A stretch of DNA of 64,000 bases from Paraphaeosphaeria minitans. Lineage: Eukaryota > Ascomycota > Dothideomycetes > Pleosporales > Didymosphaeriaceae. Below are positions 42,810 through 55,779 of the stretch, piece by piece. Each line of letters opens with the position of its first letter. The stretch's first letter is position 1. The DNA is taken from assembly GCA_015832175.1 (NCBI GenBank), contig WJXW01000010.1, forward strand, positions 1,240,001 to 1,304,000. Reading direction: 5' to 3'. Position numbers and translations under genes: made by a program. A model generated the notes under the pieces. That model saw nothing but the letters and a program-made list of their open reading frames with translations. It had not been told where the DNA came from and made no database searches.

Positions 42810-44696
42810 TCACCACGAGCCCCAGGATGAAACAACATCATCATAGTCATCTGCATACCCCAGCCCCGCCGCAAGATATGCCTCCCCAGCCGCCGCCACC
42901 GCCGTCGCAGCACAAGCAGCCCTCCTCTCAACGTCCACCTCAGGCGCCAGCCATGGCAGCCCCAAATACCCACCCTGTCTCATACCGAGCGTCATCTGCG
43001 GCCCCAGACGTCTAGGCGGCATACCCAGAAGCGGTGGCGTCCCAAACACCCCCGGTGCAGGCGCAGCAGCATACATCCCACTCGCCAACAACTCCCTCTT
43101 GACCCTCCCAACCTCGTACTTCAGCGCACTACTGCCCTCCAACAAATTGTAGAACCGTGCTTTCCACCCGAGCATCTCGCACTCGAGCTTCGCTAGATTA
43201 CTCGGCTCTCCTGCAACGGGCCCAGAACCCCACTCGCCCTCCGGCGCTCTGCCGAGGAACTTGCGCGTCCAGGTCTTCAAATCGGCGTCGGGTTCTCCGC
43301 AGCCGTACAGTTCTGTGAGCAGGGAAATGGGATCCTCGTACGTGACGGCGTGCTTGTACATACGCTCTAGCGCAGGGCCTTTCAGCTCGTTGAAGCCCGT
43401 AACGAGACCCATCTTGTACATGCGTATGTCCGCAAGGAGAAGTGGCTCGCCCGCGCTGGGGCTCTTGATTATGGGTGGACCCTTCCTGCCCAGCGAGAGC
43501 ACGCCCTTTGTATCCGGTCCGTACGACCCCGTGTGCAGCAGCTCGAAGAAGCGCAGGACGGTGTCTGCATCCGTGAGCTCCTCGAGCTCGAGATAGCGGC
43601 ACCCTAGTTTCTCGAAGGCGCGCCGGATGCTGCAGTAGTTCTCGAGCAGGGCGGCGGGCACGAGGACGGACTTGCCTTTGTAGATGAATTCGTTAGATTC
43701 GGTGGACGGCGTTGTTTCTGCGCGGAGAGTGTCTTCGAGGATGTGTTGGCGGGTGTTGTAGATCTGGACTGTGGAGGTGCGCAGGGTCTCGGGGAGGGCG
43801 AGGAGCGGCTTGCAAACGGAGTCGTACCAGGCGTCTATGTCGCCGTTGGAGAGCGTGGCAACGTCCGAGTAGCAGTTGCTGCAGTACCACTTGTCTTTGC
43901 CGCGGCGTTTGTGGTGCGGCTTGCGCTGCTGGTAGTAGTATTCGTCGTAAAAGAGACGGTTTGTCTGGTTTAGGGTGTGGCCAAAGTCGAGGGAGGTGAG
44001 GGGATGGCCATTGCTGCCTGAGAGCTTCTTGATGGTACTCATGATCTTGCCGAAGTGGAGGCCGTGGGCCAGGCGGCCATATCCAGTCTCTTTCTCGACT
44101 TGCGGGCCGCAGGCAACCAGGAAGTAGGCGTGGATCATGTGGTGGATCAGGGTACCGATGAGAGCTCCAGATCGGGCTTGCTGAACAGCATCACTGTTCA
44201 GGTAGATGGAGACTCTCCTTACCTTGGGGTCTCGACCCCAGCCGTGGGTATGAGTAGCTCCTGACACATCAGGGTGCAGTTTTCTGAGTTCGAGATATAC
44301 CGCGTTTTTTAGGTGGCCGGCGAACAACGTTTCGTCCAGCTTGTTGAAGACGCAAAGCGAGATCTCCAATGTATAGCCCTCCTTGCCCAGCGTCGCTGCC
44401 CGACACCGGATGTTCTTCAGCACTGTCGCCGTGTCGGGGCTGTTATGCGGGTCCAAATGATTGACAAGGAAAGCAACCGCCCAGTCAATGTTCCACCCTA
44501 GATTTCGACCACACTTAAGACGGGGGTCTTGTAGCCGCAGAGCAAGAGCAGGCAACGAGCGTGAGACATGTGAGGATAGTTGCTGGTCGCAAGACTCGGG
44601 ATCTGAGTCATGTTGATATGGATAATAAGGCGAATACCTCGACACGACCAGAGACCGATCGACGTATGGACTTAGGCTTTCAGAACAAAACGGCAT
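42810..44696 (-). CDS. SprT-like zinc-metallopeptidase-fold protein with HHMIH in place of HExxH
   Basis: Single exon of 628 codons from ATG at 44696. Residues 65-235 form a SprT-like domain: GWNIDWAVAFLVNHLDPHN, LEISLCVFNKLDETLF, RRVSIYLNSD, then GTLIHHMIHAYFLVACG (H185, H186, H189), where the active-site pattern His-Glu-x-x-His has His at the catalytic Glu position. KWYCSNCYSD near residue 270 is a half zinc ribbon. A later part (about residues 330-420, NEFIYKGKSVLVPAALLENY and onward) looks like a second, BTB-like or unrelated conserved domain; the C-terminus is Ala-rich. SprT proteases cut DNA-protein crosslinks in animals and yeast. With the Glu lost this one may be inactive or use another residue. 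Related HHMIH proteins seem common in Dothideomycetes in my memory, which needs checking. Confidence 0.75.
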   Translation of the reverse strand: MPFCSESLSPYVDRSLVVSRYSPYYPYQHDSDPESCDQQLSSHVSRSLPALALRLQDPRLKCGRNLGWNIDWAVAFLVNHLDPHNSPDTATVLKNIRCRAATLGKEGYTLEISLCVFNKLDETLFAGHLKNAVYLELRKLHPDVSGATHTHGWGRDPKVRRVSIYLNSDAVQQARSGALIGTLIHHMIHAYFLVACGPQVEKETGYGRLAHGLHFGKIMSTIKKLSGSNGHPLTSLDFGHTLNQTNRLFYDEYYYQQRKPHHKRRGKDKWYCSNCYSDVATLSNGDIDAWYDSVCKPLLALPETLRTSTVQIYNTRQHILEDTLRAETTPSTESNEFIYKGKSVLVPAALLENYCSIRRAFEKLGCRYLELEELTDADTVLRFFELLHTGSYGPDTKGVLSLGRKGPPIIKSPSAGEPLLLADIRMYKMGLVTGFNELKGPALERMYKHAVTYEDPISLLTELYGCGEPDADLKTWTRKFLGRAPEGEWGSGPVAGEPSNLAKLECEMLGWKARFYNLLEGSSALKYEVGRVKRELLASGMYAAAPAPGVFGTPPLLGMPPRRLGPQMTLGMRQGGYLGLPWLAPEVDVERRAACAATAVAAAGEAYLAAGLGYADDYDDVVSSWGSW

Positions 44697-45622
44697 CAGG
44701 ATGATTCAAGGTGGAAGAGGATGATGTGTGGCTGAGCCATATAATGCAGCCATACACGTAAAGATCGCGTGAAGACGTGGATGGATGTCAAGATCTGCCG
44801 CGAAGCACTTTATATAGCCCAAATTCGCTTTCCAACGTTTTCTGAGTGCGAACGGTGTTTCGTGTGAAAGAGCAAAGAAGTGGTCTTGTGGTTCGCTGTG
44901 TCACATCACAGCAGATAGATGGCGTTGTCCAAGCGCATGCATCCACGTACTTGTTTGCCTCTGGCGTTTGGCCAAAGCCCCGAATGGAAGCGATTTTTGT
45001 ACTCTTCTACTCGTCAGTCATTGGCAGGAAAAAGCCCAAAAGACCCGATCGTGACGTATGATTCGTCGATTGCAGATAAATGGGCATCTATTCGGAGCCC
45101 AATCGTATTCGGGAGGCCTTACCGACCTAAGAAGGAGAGGATACGATGGTTACCTAGACTTGTTAATGAGTTGTTTCTTCTGCTGGCTTTTCCATCAGTC
45201 TCCCGCATCACGGTTGCGTGTGTCCCGGCAAAGGGCATCGACATGATGGCGAACGGCAGCGAGCCGTCATACGAGGGTCTAGAAGGCATCAACACGAGGT
45301 GAAGACGGTTATGTGGATACTGATATCTACGCAGATCGAACAAGACATAAGGGGTAACATAAACAAGACGAACATGGAGATATACAAGACATGGCGTAGC
45401 TGTCAGGACGCTTCCTTGGTGGCGATGGGCGCGATTACAATCAAGTCCACGCTGGATCATGGCCAACTCGCTTCCGCCTCTTTCGTTTGTCATCCCGCGC
45501 GTGTAGTACGTGGGCATCGTCAGTGGGATGAATCAAGCAAGCATGCCAGGGCTCAGGCGCACGTGGGGGTTGATGCAGGTGAGCGGGCTCACAAGGCTAT
45601 TATTGCTGGCACCAGCAGAATT
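44697..45622. other. Intergenic, no supported gene
   Basis: About 925 bp comprising the upstream region of the SprT-like gene and the 3' flank of the Mpv17-like gene (both minus). Frames at 44919-45302 (+) and 45119-45517 (-) overlap each other and show no motif. Confidence 0.45.
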
Positions 45623-46571
45623 CTAGTAGTCGCGTCGGGGTCCAGGAGGGCCGGGAGGATATTCGCCAGGTCTGTCGCCAGCCACGCTCCTGCCGCCCAT
45701 GTCCCTACCGTAGTCCCTGCCACCAAGGTCCCTTCCGCTGCCGTCGCCGTAGTGCTTTCGCCTTAAGGCTGCAAGCCTCTTCTTCTTGGTATGTGCGTTC
45801 ACGTAGGTGCCAATGATGAAACCGATGATGTTGAAGAAGGGCACCCAGGTGTGCTCGGGCAGGAATTGCTGGGCGAAGGCCAAAGAAATTGGCGATACGA
45901 TCCAGCTCACCTTCATGACTGGCATGAAACCAGCCTTGACGGTCGCTTTCACCTGGTGGAAGGTGCGTGCGCCAGCAATCACGGCCATGGACACGAGGTA
46001 TATCGAGTTTTGGATGGGGGAAATCTGGACGTGTGAGCGAGCTGGCTAGCAACGTTATACTGGGCCGCAGGCTTACAATCAGATTGCTGATAAGAATCTG
46101 CATGATCTTAGCCTTGAGGCTCTTGCGCCCGCGGAAGATCTTCTGCAGGATGCTGATCAGGACGTGACCAAGCGGAGCACTGATGAAAGCGCCGTAGAGG
46201 GCCATTTTGGGGACGCGCGAGGTGAAATAGTGGCCATGCTTGCTCCTATCGTGGGCGATCCACGAGGCAAGGAATTCCTGCAGGCCCGAAAGCGTGCCCG
46301 AGGTGAGCATCTTGGTGCGCAGAGGGTTCTCCTGCAGGTGCTTGAGGTACGCCTGTTACCAGCCATCAGTACAATTGCAGGCGGCGCGGCCAACGGCCCC
46401 GTGCGCGCTACTCACCGTGAGGTATCCGTTCACACCGCCGCCCTTGGTGACAGCTTCGCCTACATTCTTCAGCAGGTCGTCCTTGCCTTTGCCCACGGCA
46501 TCGGCAGCGGCGCCCGCAAGGCCCTCGACCGACTGGGTGACTGTCTCCTTCTCGAACTTGACTGACGACAT
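45623..46571 (-). CDS. Mpv17/PMP22-family membrane protein
   Basis: Exons 46571-46416, 46352-46077 and 46024-45623, all phase 0, give 277 aa; introns are GTGAGT...AACAG and GTAAGC...TCCAG. The N-terminal 50 residues are amphipathic. From residue 53 the family core AYLKHLQENPLRTKMLTSG begins, followed by four hydrophobic stretches (LYGAFISAPLGHVLISIL, MQILISNLIISPIQNSIYLV, VSWIVSPISLAFAQQFLP, VPFFNIIGFIIGTYVNAH). Members sit in peroxisomal or mitochondrial inner membranes and are thought to form channels. The C-terminus is a Gly/Arg/Asp-rich tail (GGRDYGRDMGGR). It is the last intact gene before the AT-rich island, whose first retroelement begins about 250 bp upstream of the start codon. Confidence 0.85.
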
Positions 46572-46819
46572 GACGGCGCACTCTCGGTGGTGCTGAACAG
46601 GCACGGGCGGGTGGGCGCGTGAGTGGTGGTGCAGACAGCCGCAGTGCTGGGGCAGAGATGGGGGGGTGGAGCTGGGGATGAGATGGCTGGGCGTGTTTAT
46701 TGTCGGGGCCCTCCACCCTCGTCCCAAGCGGCTAGCGCGGCCCCGCGTAAAAGGCTGGTAGATTTCGCCAAGAAATCGGCACAAAAAGTGGATGCTGAAA
46801 ACGCCTAGAAATATCATAC

Positions 46820-47051
46820 TATTGTGTTGTGGGTGCGTTTGCCTTGAGTGAGGAATATAAAAGAATGAGTTGAGTTCTCCTATCTAAAATCTATTATACA
46901 AATCTAACTACTCTAATTATCTATTAGGTCTCTTTCTGTCTTATCTAGTTAGCGCGCTCTTTTTCCTATTCCCTAATTAGCTATCTTAAATAATAGCTAA
47001 TTAGCCCTATATTTCTCTAATTCTCTATTATAGGCTAACCTTTACACTACA
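46820..47051 (-). repeat. 3' LTR (left copy, minus-oriented element)
   Basis: 232-bp copy paired with 56217-56448. Recognisable blocks are TGTTGTGGGTGCGTTTGCC, GCGCGCTCTTTTTCCTATTC and CTAACCTTTACACTACA at the end. This copy has more A/T than its partner: for example aataatagctaattagcc near 46988-47005. Confidence 0.85.
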
Positions 47052-48992
47052 TTTTTCTCCCTTTCTTCTAGGCTTAGTTCCTTAAGCCTACTACTTTATT
47101 ACCCTTTTAACACCTTATTAGTAGTCACTTCCTAGACCTACAATTTCCTTAATCCTCACCTAGCTACTCTTACCTAATTATTCTACCTACTAACCTATTG
47201 CCTACCTACTACTTATGTCCCTATAATTAAAGTTATTTATTAACTTCTTTATATATTAGGTAACAATGCAGCGTTAGTTTAATTCTAGGCCTATAATATT
47301 ACTTTAGCCTCTAGCTAACTAACTATACCTAATTATCCTAACTACTAACCTATCGCCTATCTACTACTTATATCCCTATAATTAAAGTTATTTATAGACC
47401 TCTTAGTATATTAGATAGTAATATTATAGTAATATCCTCTTATAAACACTTCTACTAAGCCGCTTAGGTAGCCTACGCTTAATCTTTAGAGTATATAACT
47501 TTAGAATTTCTTCTACTCTATTTTTCTCTTAACCTTTATTCCTACTCTCCTCCCTCTCTTTTAGTCCTTCTAATACCTATTTAATAACTCTACTATAGTT
47601 ATAGCTGTAGTTAACTACACCCTAGATAGAATAGGCGCTTCTAGTGCTAGTAGTAAGAAAAGTAGTAATAACCTAAATAAGCGTAGCCCTACTAGTAATA
47701 TAAAAGCGGACCTCTTTATCTACCCTTTTAAGTCTACTAAAGAGTATATTATTAAGTAGTGTATATTATTCTAAAAACTTTTTACATCCTATTACTAATC
47801 TTTCTAGTTAGGGTAAGAGCTAATTAGCATATAAACTATAATTTTTTACGTAAACTAGCTCACTTTATCTATAGTCTAGGTATATAAAGTATTATTCTAG
47901 GTCCTATTCTTCGCACTACTAGCGTCTATAAGAATAATAGCTACTTAGACCTTACTATTTAGCACTTTAATATTAGTAATAATAAAGTAGAGACTATTAC
48001 TAAGTTCTTTAGCTTAGGCACTAGAGAGGCTCTATTAAAGCGTAGATACTATAATGCTAATATTAATATAGGTATCTAGTATACTACTACCTTTTTTTAT
48101 TTTCCTTTTTCTTCTCTAATTAACTATTACTGCACCTACTACTAGAATAAGAGTAGGAAGAGTAAGCTCTATTTTAGTAGTAAATATAGCGTTTTCTATC
48201 TAGAAGGTAAGCTACTAAACTAGAGAGGGTGTAATAAGTACTAGATAAATAGTAACTATACTTCTTACTCTTTTTATTATAAGTTCTAGTCCTAATTCCT
48301 TATTACCTAAGCTAATATTTCTTTCTTTTTAGGTAAGTTAGCTAACCCTAGCACTAGTCCTTTTATAGATAATATTATTTTAGCTACTAATATCTTTCCT
48401 ATTAGTATAACCTACTTTTAGGCTCCTTCTAGTTACGCTTCTAAAGCTATTTCTATCCTTAATACTCCTATTTCTAGGGAGCCTATAGAACCTTAATACA
48501 CTATTACTATAAACTATAATCTTCTTTCTTTAGTAGCCCTTTAAGATTATTCTTAAAAGTCTTCTAGAGGTTCTTTTTAGTCTCCTCCTAGTAGTGCTTT
48601 ATTATTTTAGAGTTTTAGTCCTTTTACTTAAGGGAGTTCTTATTCTAGCTCTAATTATAGATTACCTAGTCCTAGATTACCTATACGCCTAGATTCTTCT
48701 ACTAGAGAGAATACTCCTTTTTAGCCTTAGCTATTCTCTTAGTCTACTTATTTCTAGTATTCTTATTCTAGTTCTTTTTTACCTTATTAGTAGTCTATTA
48801 ATTAGGCTACTTAAAATTATACTAGATCTCTTTTTTAGTCTAAAGTAACTAGGGCCTCTAGCTCTACAGAGCCCTAAACCCTAAATACTTATTAGTTCTA
48901 CTACTACTATAGAGATAATATTACTATTAATAATAAAGAGGATAATAATTAGTACCCTAATATATCTTTAGCTAGTAACTAGGTGTTCTCTA

Positions 48993-49014
48993 TTTTTTTT
49001 TTTTTTTTTTTTTT
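48993..49014. repeat. Homopolymer T run (22 T) in the retroelement interior
   Basis: A run of 22 T residues, followed by TTCTT pyrimidine repeats to about 49040. Confidence 0.85.
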
Positions 49015-51821
49015 CTTCTTTCTTCTTTCTTCTCTCTCTTTTACTAACTACCTATAGTTAGCTTTTTTAATTCTGTATTAGGAAAGAATTAGGCTAGTTT
49101 AACATAATATTAGACTCTAAGGTAGATATATTTTAGTCTATATTAAAATCTAATACTTCTACTCTCTTTAAAATAACTACTTTTAGTAAATTGCCTCTTG
49201 TTTATATAGGTAGTATAATAGCCTATTAGAGTTCTTTCTTCCGCTCTACCCCTCTAGTTCTAATAAGGCTATCCTTAACTTCTAAGCTAGAATTACTATA
49301 CTCCTCCCTCTCTTTAACTTCTTAATAGCGTAGTGGTTTTAGTAGCTTTAGTAGTAGAGTCTAAGAGTTAATTAGTAAGTCCTTAGGTATAATCTTTATC
49401 CTTCCTCTTAGTACCTGTGCTTTATTATCTAAGGTATGCTAGTAAAAGCGCTTAAGGCAGTTACTATATATAGTATACTAGAATATAGCTTTATTAAGCT
49501 CTTCTAGTTAGTAATATAACTAGCTAGGATAGTTAATAGAGATTTAGTAAGGGCCTAGCTAGTAATCCTTTATCTTTATAGCTATTAACTTGTCTATAGC
49601 CCTAATTAAATCGTAAACTAGCACTAGGTCTCTTTTATAAAAGTCTTATTAATAGGCTTTACTAAAATCCTATTACTCTACTCCTTTAAGGCGCATTCTT
49701 CTTAACCTAGATAGCGCCTCTAAAAGTTTATTACCTCTCTATTCTAACTACTTAGCCCTTAGGGTAAGTAGATCTAATTAGTTCTCTATCTCTAACTATA
49801 GTAGGGTCTACTAGCTTTTAATCGCTAGCTTAATAGGCAGTATAGGTTAAATGCTAGTTATTATCTCTATAGGTGCTAATCCTATGCTTTATTAAATTAA
49901 AACCCTTTTAGTTTATACTACTATAAGTAAATTGCGCTTCTAATTATTTCCTAGCTTTATAAACGCTGCGATAAGTAATTAGTAACTTTATTTAACTAGC
50001 CCTTAAGCCTTAGAGTTGTAGGAGGAAGCTTAGATATAATGTATTTTATAGTGTTTAGCTAGTACTTTAACTACTAATTTGTTTTTAGCGCCCTCTATCT
50101 ACGCTTAGTTAAGGAAACACCCCCTACCTATAAATAATATCTTTATAAAGGAACTTTGTAACACTTTCTAAATCTGCTCTAATAAGCGCTTTAGCTTTAG
50201 GCTATCCTAAGGCGTATTCCCTAGTAATAATAAGGAAGGATTTCTAATACTTACTTGTAGGTATGTAGGTGATATTAATAGTTTATTATTTAAACAAGGT
50301 TCTAGAGTTACTAATCTTAAGGTTTATCTCTATTTAATTACCTTATTTAGTAGCATAGATAGCATATTTCTTTAGCTTAGTTTAAATTGTCTTAAACTAG
50401 CCCTTCTACTAGAACTAAGACTAGATTACAGTATTTATAGCCTAGATTCCTTTATAGTAGAGGTGCTAGTAGACCTCCTAAATAAGTGCCTTTTAAATAT
50501 CTAGGTTATTAATTACCCTTTAGATAGTAAGATTTAGGGTTAACTTCTTAAATAGTAAGTTTGCTTTTATAAAAAAGGTTTAGGCCTTCTTTATCTATAA
50601 AAGGCGGCTTTTCTAGGGTATTAGCCTGTTAGGTCTTTTTCTAAATAGTAAAAACCTTACTATCTCTTCTAATTCTTCTAAAAAGTCTTTGCTAAGGATC
50701 TAGGCCTCTTATAAAATAAATATTAAGCCATTATTATGCTTCTCTACTATATAGTCTATAAAGGGACCTAGGTCTTCTTCTAATTCTTCTGGCGCTATCT
50801 ATCCTTTTGGTTAGAGGTATCTTAATAATCTATTAGTAATAACATTTTGTTTTCCTAGCTTATAGACAATTTTAAAGTCCTATAGCAGTATTATACCTAG
50901 CTATTAGTTTATTACTAATTTAGGGAGGTTAGTAAAAGACTAGTTAAGCTATAAAATTAGAGTAGCTGCATTTATTTTAATAATAAATTAGATCCTATAT
51001 AGGTATAGCGTAAACTTCTTTAGTGCTTATACTACCGCTTTATATTTAAGCTTAGTTAAGTGCCACCTTAATTCTACTTTAGACTATAGTGTACTTTTAA
51101 ACTGCACTAGGTGGCGCTTCCTATCCTTTTCTACTTACTTAATATAGGCTCTTCCTTCTTATAAACTTATGTCTATATAGACAAAGATCTGCCTTTCTAA
51201 TTTATAATTAAAAGTTATTAGAACTAGTGTAGTAGTAATACTCTCTTTTAGAATATTTATTAATTAGCGCTTAAGATCTTCTTACTTCTACTCTTAGCCT
51301 TTCCTAGTAAGTATATACAAAAGTTTTGCTTTAATAGAAAAGTAGAAGATCTATTAGTAATAGTAAGTGTAAATCCTAATAAACTATTAGACTTTTTTTT
51401 AATTTGTGTATTCTTTCTAGTATAGAATCTTAGCCACTTTCTTATCTTAGGGCGATTAGCTATTAGGCGATACCTTATATTTTATAATTTCTATTTAGTT
51501 CACTCCTTAGAAGGATTTTGTTCCTAATATAGTAGTATAGGCCCTCTCTAGGTTAGTAAGTACCCTATCTAGCTGTATAATATGTTTAAGCACAAATTAG
51601 CGTACCCTAGGAAGGGCTTCTATATCCCTATAAGTTAACTTTAGTCCTGCTAATATAATATTATTAATAAAAAGTAAAGTATTAGGGAAATACCTCTAAA
51701 GGATTGTTAATATAGCTCTCTAGAAAACTCCTAGTAAATTTATTATATCTTATAGTAGTGTGTAGTGCCTTACTAGGCCTATAGGTGTCTAGAAAGCTGT
51801 TATATCTCTTAAGGCTATATA

Positions 51822-52025
51822 GAGCGGTATCTAGTTAAACCCTAAAAATAGATTAAACAGAGAGTAGATTACTCTACCTCTAATCCTCTCTAAAAACTTA
51901 TTAGCTAAGAGTAGGAGATTAGCATCTCTTTCGAAAACCTTATTATAGAACTAGGCGTTATTAATTAATTAGTACCCTTTATCTTTCTTTAGTACTAGGA
52001 ACTAGGGGTTTTAATATTAGCTATT
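51822..52025 (-). pseudogene. Reverse transcriptase remnant of the Gypsy element
   Basis: One minus-strand frame, despite several TAG/TAA codons, reads FLVLKKDKGY then LINNA, FERDANLLLLANKFLERIRG, RVIYSLFNLFLGFN and IPL. This order (variant of LVKKDG...RLIND...RDANLPP...FAG...YSLFDLFSGYDQ) is the core of Ty3/Gypsy RTs. The stops sit where Gln or Trp codons are expected, in accord with CAG-to-TAG or TGG-to-TAG changes. The remnant is non-functional. Confidence 0.8.
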
Positions 52026-54373
52026 GCATATTTTAAAGACTTTTTATTTAATCTAAACTAAAATTATCTAGTGTACTATAGGCACTACCTTTTTTAGGTA
52101 GTTAAAGCCTCTTACTTACTAGGCTTTATATAAGATAGTCTAAATCTAGTATAGAGGTATAATATCGTTACTAATAGTTATTATCTTACTAAATTCCTAG
52201 GCTAGAGCTGCCTCCTAATAGAACATTAGCTTATAGATAAGTAAAATTTCTGTAGGTTTTAGCTAGTCTCTAATATTTATCTTCTTTAGTTATTTAGGTG
52301 TTAATTAGTGCCCCCTTCTAAAATCCGTATATCTAGGTTTAAATATTCCTAAATATATATCTAGTTAAGGTCCCTAAAAAGCTATTACAGCTTATTATTG
52401 TTTAATAGCTCTTTCTCTCTAATCTAATCTCTCTACCTCTAATAGGCGGTCTCCTCTTAGGTTATTTATAGGCTAAACTTTATCTACTACTTTCTTATAT
52501 ATAGTGTAGGCAATCCCTAATTGCCTAGCTACTATTGCCTAATATTCTTACACTTATTATCTAATTAATTCTACTTAACTAATTTCCTATTTATCTTCTC
52601 TATCTTCTACCTCTTTATCGCTAAAGTATACACTAATAGGGTAACCCTATAGCGAGTGTACTTCCCCTATAAGTACACCCTTTACACATTTCCTAAATCC
52701 TTATTACTTATCTTATAGTTAGAAAGTAGTAGAGTATCTAACCTAAGGAAAGAGACTGTTCTTTTCCTATTTATAGAGGTAACCCTATATAGGTATTAGC
52801 CTATTAGGGTAAACTCTATAGCTAACTAAGTAGCTATTATAAACAGGGTATCTAGAATAATAGGCCTCCTAACGTTTCTTATAATCTTAAAATAAGTAGG
52901 AATTATAATTAGCCTAACTTTAAGTAGTACACTATAGGTAGTTCTTATATACTTATCTAAATTTTTACTAGCTCTTACTATACCTAATTATTCTTTAGCA
53001 AGTAAGTAGCTCTAATTTTAGTCCTAAATTATAATATTAAGTGCCCTTATAGTAGTATACCTTATAATATTTAGTTCTAATCCTAAGTTAAGCAGAACCT
53101 TATAGTAGCTTTTAAGAATAGTAATAAAATAAGTAAAGAGTTTTACTAGAATGCTCTAAACTCCTATTTATTCTTCTAGCTTAGTGTAACTTTAGAGGTT
53201 AACCTTATTAGCTTCTTCCTAATATCTATCCTGCACCTTTCTAATACTATATTAGGTACTTTGTGCAGCGTTTCCTTGTGCGATCTAGTGCAGCCTAAGG
53301 CGCAACTTCTCTATTATTACTTCTAATAGGATAGTAGGTTCTTAAGAGTAGTCCTAACTTTATTTTTCTATTAAAACTTGTCTTTATTATGTCCCTATAA
53401 AGACATTCCCTAATTTACTCCTATCTAATTAGTTATTAGGCTCTTTTTCCTTTCCAGAGAGTAGTTACTAGGCCTTTAAATATAGTTTATTCTAAAAAAA
53501 TATTAATCTAACTATAATACCTATTACCTTTTAGGTTAGTGCTGCTATTAGGATAGAATTAGTATTTAGGGTGTTAATAAGTGCAACTAGCTCTTTATCT
53601 AATAGAGAAGTAGAGGCTATTTAAGTACCTTTCTTTCTACTAGTAGCCTTAGCTTCTAGTATAGCTTAGATAATACTCTCCTCTATTATCTAAGCAGGTT
53701 TAGAAGCTCTTTAGTTTACTTCTATAACTACCACTTACAGCACTAATTTATTGTTATTAATTACTAGTAAAAGAGATCCTAGGCGGAATTCTCTAATCTA
53801 TAGCTAAGGATTAATTCTAACCTTTCTTTTCTAAAGGCCTCTTATTTAAGCTACTAACACTAGTTTACTTACTCTAGCCCCTATAATTCTTTTAATACTT
53901 AGTTAGTTCTATTATTCTTATAAGCTCTTTTCTACTGCCCTAGTCCTAGCAGTATTTACTTCCTTAGTTATATTAACTTCCTTAGATAGATAAGAGACCT
54001 CTAATAAGGTAGCGTAGAAGGCTTTAGCCCTTTTTATTACTTCTATCTTTAGCTCCTAGTCTCCCTACTTACTACTTATTAACCTAAAATATAATTAGCT
54101 TAATTTGTGTTTAAAATAGGTAGAGGCTTTCTTACCCTTTAGGCTTAGTACTTAGCTAAAATTCTTCTCTAAATTCTTATTAGTAACGTTAAAATACTAT
54201 TTAATCTCCCTAAGTAGGTACTAGAGCTGTACATCTCTTTAGGAGTAGGGTATAGGCCTCCTGAATTTCTCTATCTAAAGGTGTTTTAGGCTATAGTAGA
54301 AGTTAAAAAACTAGCTATTAGTGTTAAAGATTTTATAGTACTAACCTCTTTTAATAAGGCCTTAGCGCTAGGG

Positions 54374-54415
54374 GCAGTCCTTTACAATATGCCTAGTCTC
54401 TCTATAGGTTCTATA
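54374..54415 (-). pseudogene. Decayed CCHC zinc knuckle of Gag
   Basis: The minus-strand frame reads YRTYRETRHIVKDC, matching C-x2-C-x4-H-x4-C with the first two Cys codons now Tyr (TAT). A TGT/TGC-to-TAT change is a G-to-A effect of RIP. A Pro and a TAG follow. This locates the end of Gag to the right of the RT and supports minus orientation. Confidence 0.7.
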
Positions 54416-55779
54416 AGCCTAGACTTAATATTCCTAATTGCGAATCACCTAAGTACCTACACTAGGGTTTATAATAGGGTTATAGGAGCTCTTAAATAAC
54501 CTATTATTACGTTCTATATAAAAGGTTAGCCCTATAAGCTTATTAAAAGCGTATTAGTTATTAGCTAGCTTATTAAGAATAAGACTAGTAGTAGTAAGCA
54601 TAGAAGCCTTCTATTACTTATATTCTTCTATAGTAAGGGTAAGTCCTCTTATCTTTATAATAACCTCTTAGACTTATATATCTACTTCTTCCTTATAATC
54701 TTTATTTCCTTCTATTCTTATTTCCTCTTATACCTTAAAGAACTTCTTAAGTAGTAGAATAAGTAGGATTACTAATAAAGCAGCTTTATAATAAGCTAGA
54801 TTTATAGTAACCTATCTCTCCTCCTACTATATAGTCCTAATTACCTTATCCTGGTCTCTGCACTAGCGAAGGAAATTATATATTTCTTACACCTAATAGG
54901 TGTTTACATTACCTCTTCTTAGGCAACTCTCTATTAGTATTCTATATATAACTATAGTCTTATTGTCTTAGCTAAGACCTCTAAAGAAAAGAGTCCCTAC
55001 TTCTATCTATATAATCTATAATTAGGTAAGGGTAGCTTAAGTATAGCTATTAAACTTATAGAAGTAGTTATTTAGTGTAATAGGCTGCTAGCTTACTTTA
55101 TTAAGCTAGCTCTTAAGGTAGGCTCTAGTTAATTTTTAGTATTCTAAGTCTATTAATAAGTACTTAGAGCAAAGTATCTTCTAGAAGTTTTTCTAGTTAA
55201 CTAAAGCGCTTCTATAAGCTAGCAGCTTTATAATATCCTTTTAGTAGGTGCCTAAGTAGAAGTAAGGTAGCTTTTATTTCTTAAGCTTTTTACTCTACTC
55301 TGCTCCTTCTACTTAAAAGTTGTAGTCCTTTAGAAAGGTAGTAATATTAATACTACTAAAGCTTAGTGCGTTGCTATTATTTAGGCTTAGAGTAAACTAA
55401 GCCACGTTTCTCTTTTAGGGGAAGCCTCCTATTTCTAGTCCTTTATCCTTAAACTATTTTCTTTTATTTATGTCTTTTAAAAAGTAATTAGTAGTAACCC
55501 TAGCTTATCTAGCTAGTGCTGCTCTTAGCAGGGGTAGTTAGATAAATAGGGTTATTATAAAACTTATATAAATCTATTTTATCTTCTTTTTTTTTTGTTT
55601 TTCTTTTATTATCTACTTATTCTTATGTTAGTTTTCTGTTAGCAATTTGGCTTTAGGTATGTAGATAACAATCTCGCTTAATAGAATTTTACTACTAATA
55701 CCTTACTTCCCCTTTTATCCCTAACTTAATTGTTGCTTAGACTAGAATTATTTAGGGTCTATTACATTCGCTCTTTCTA

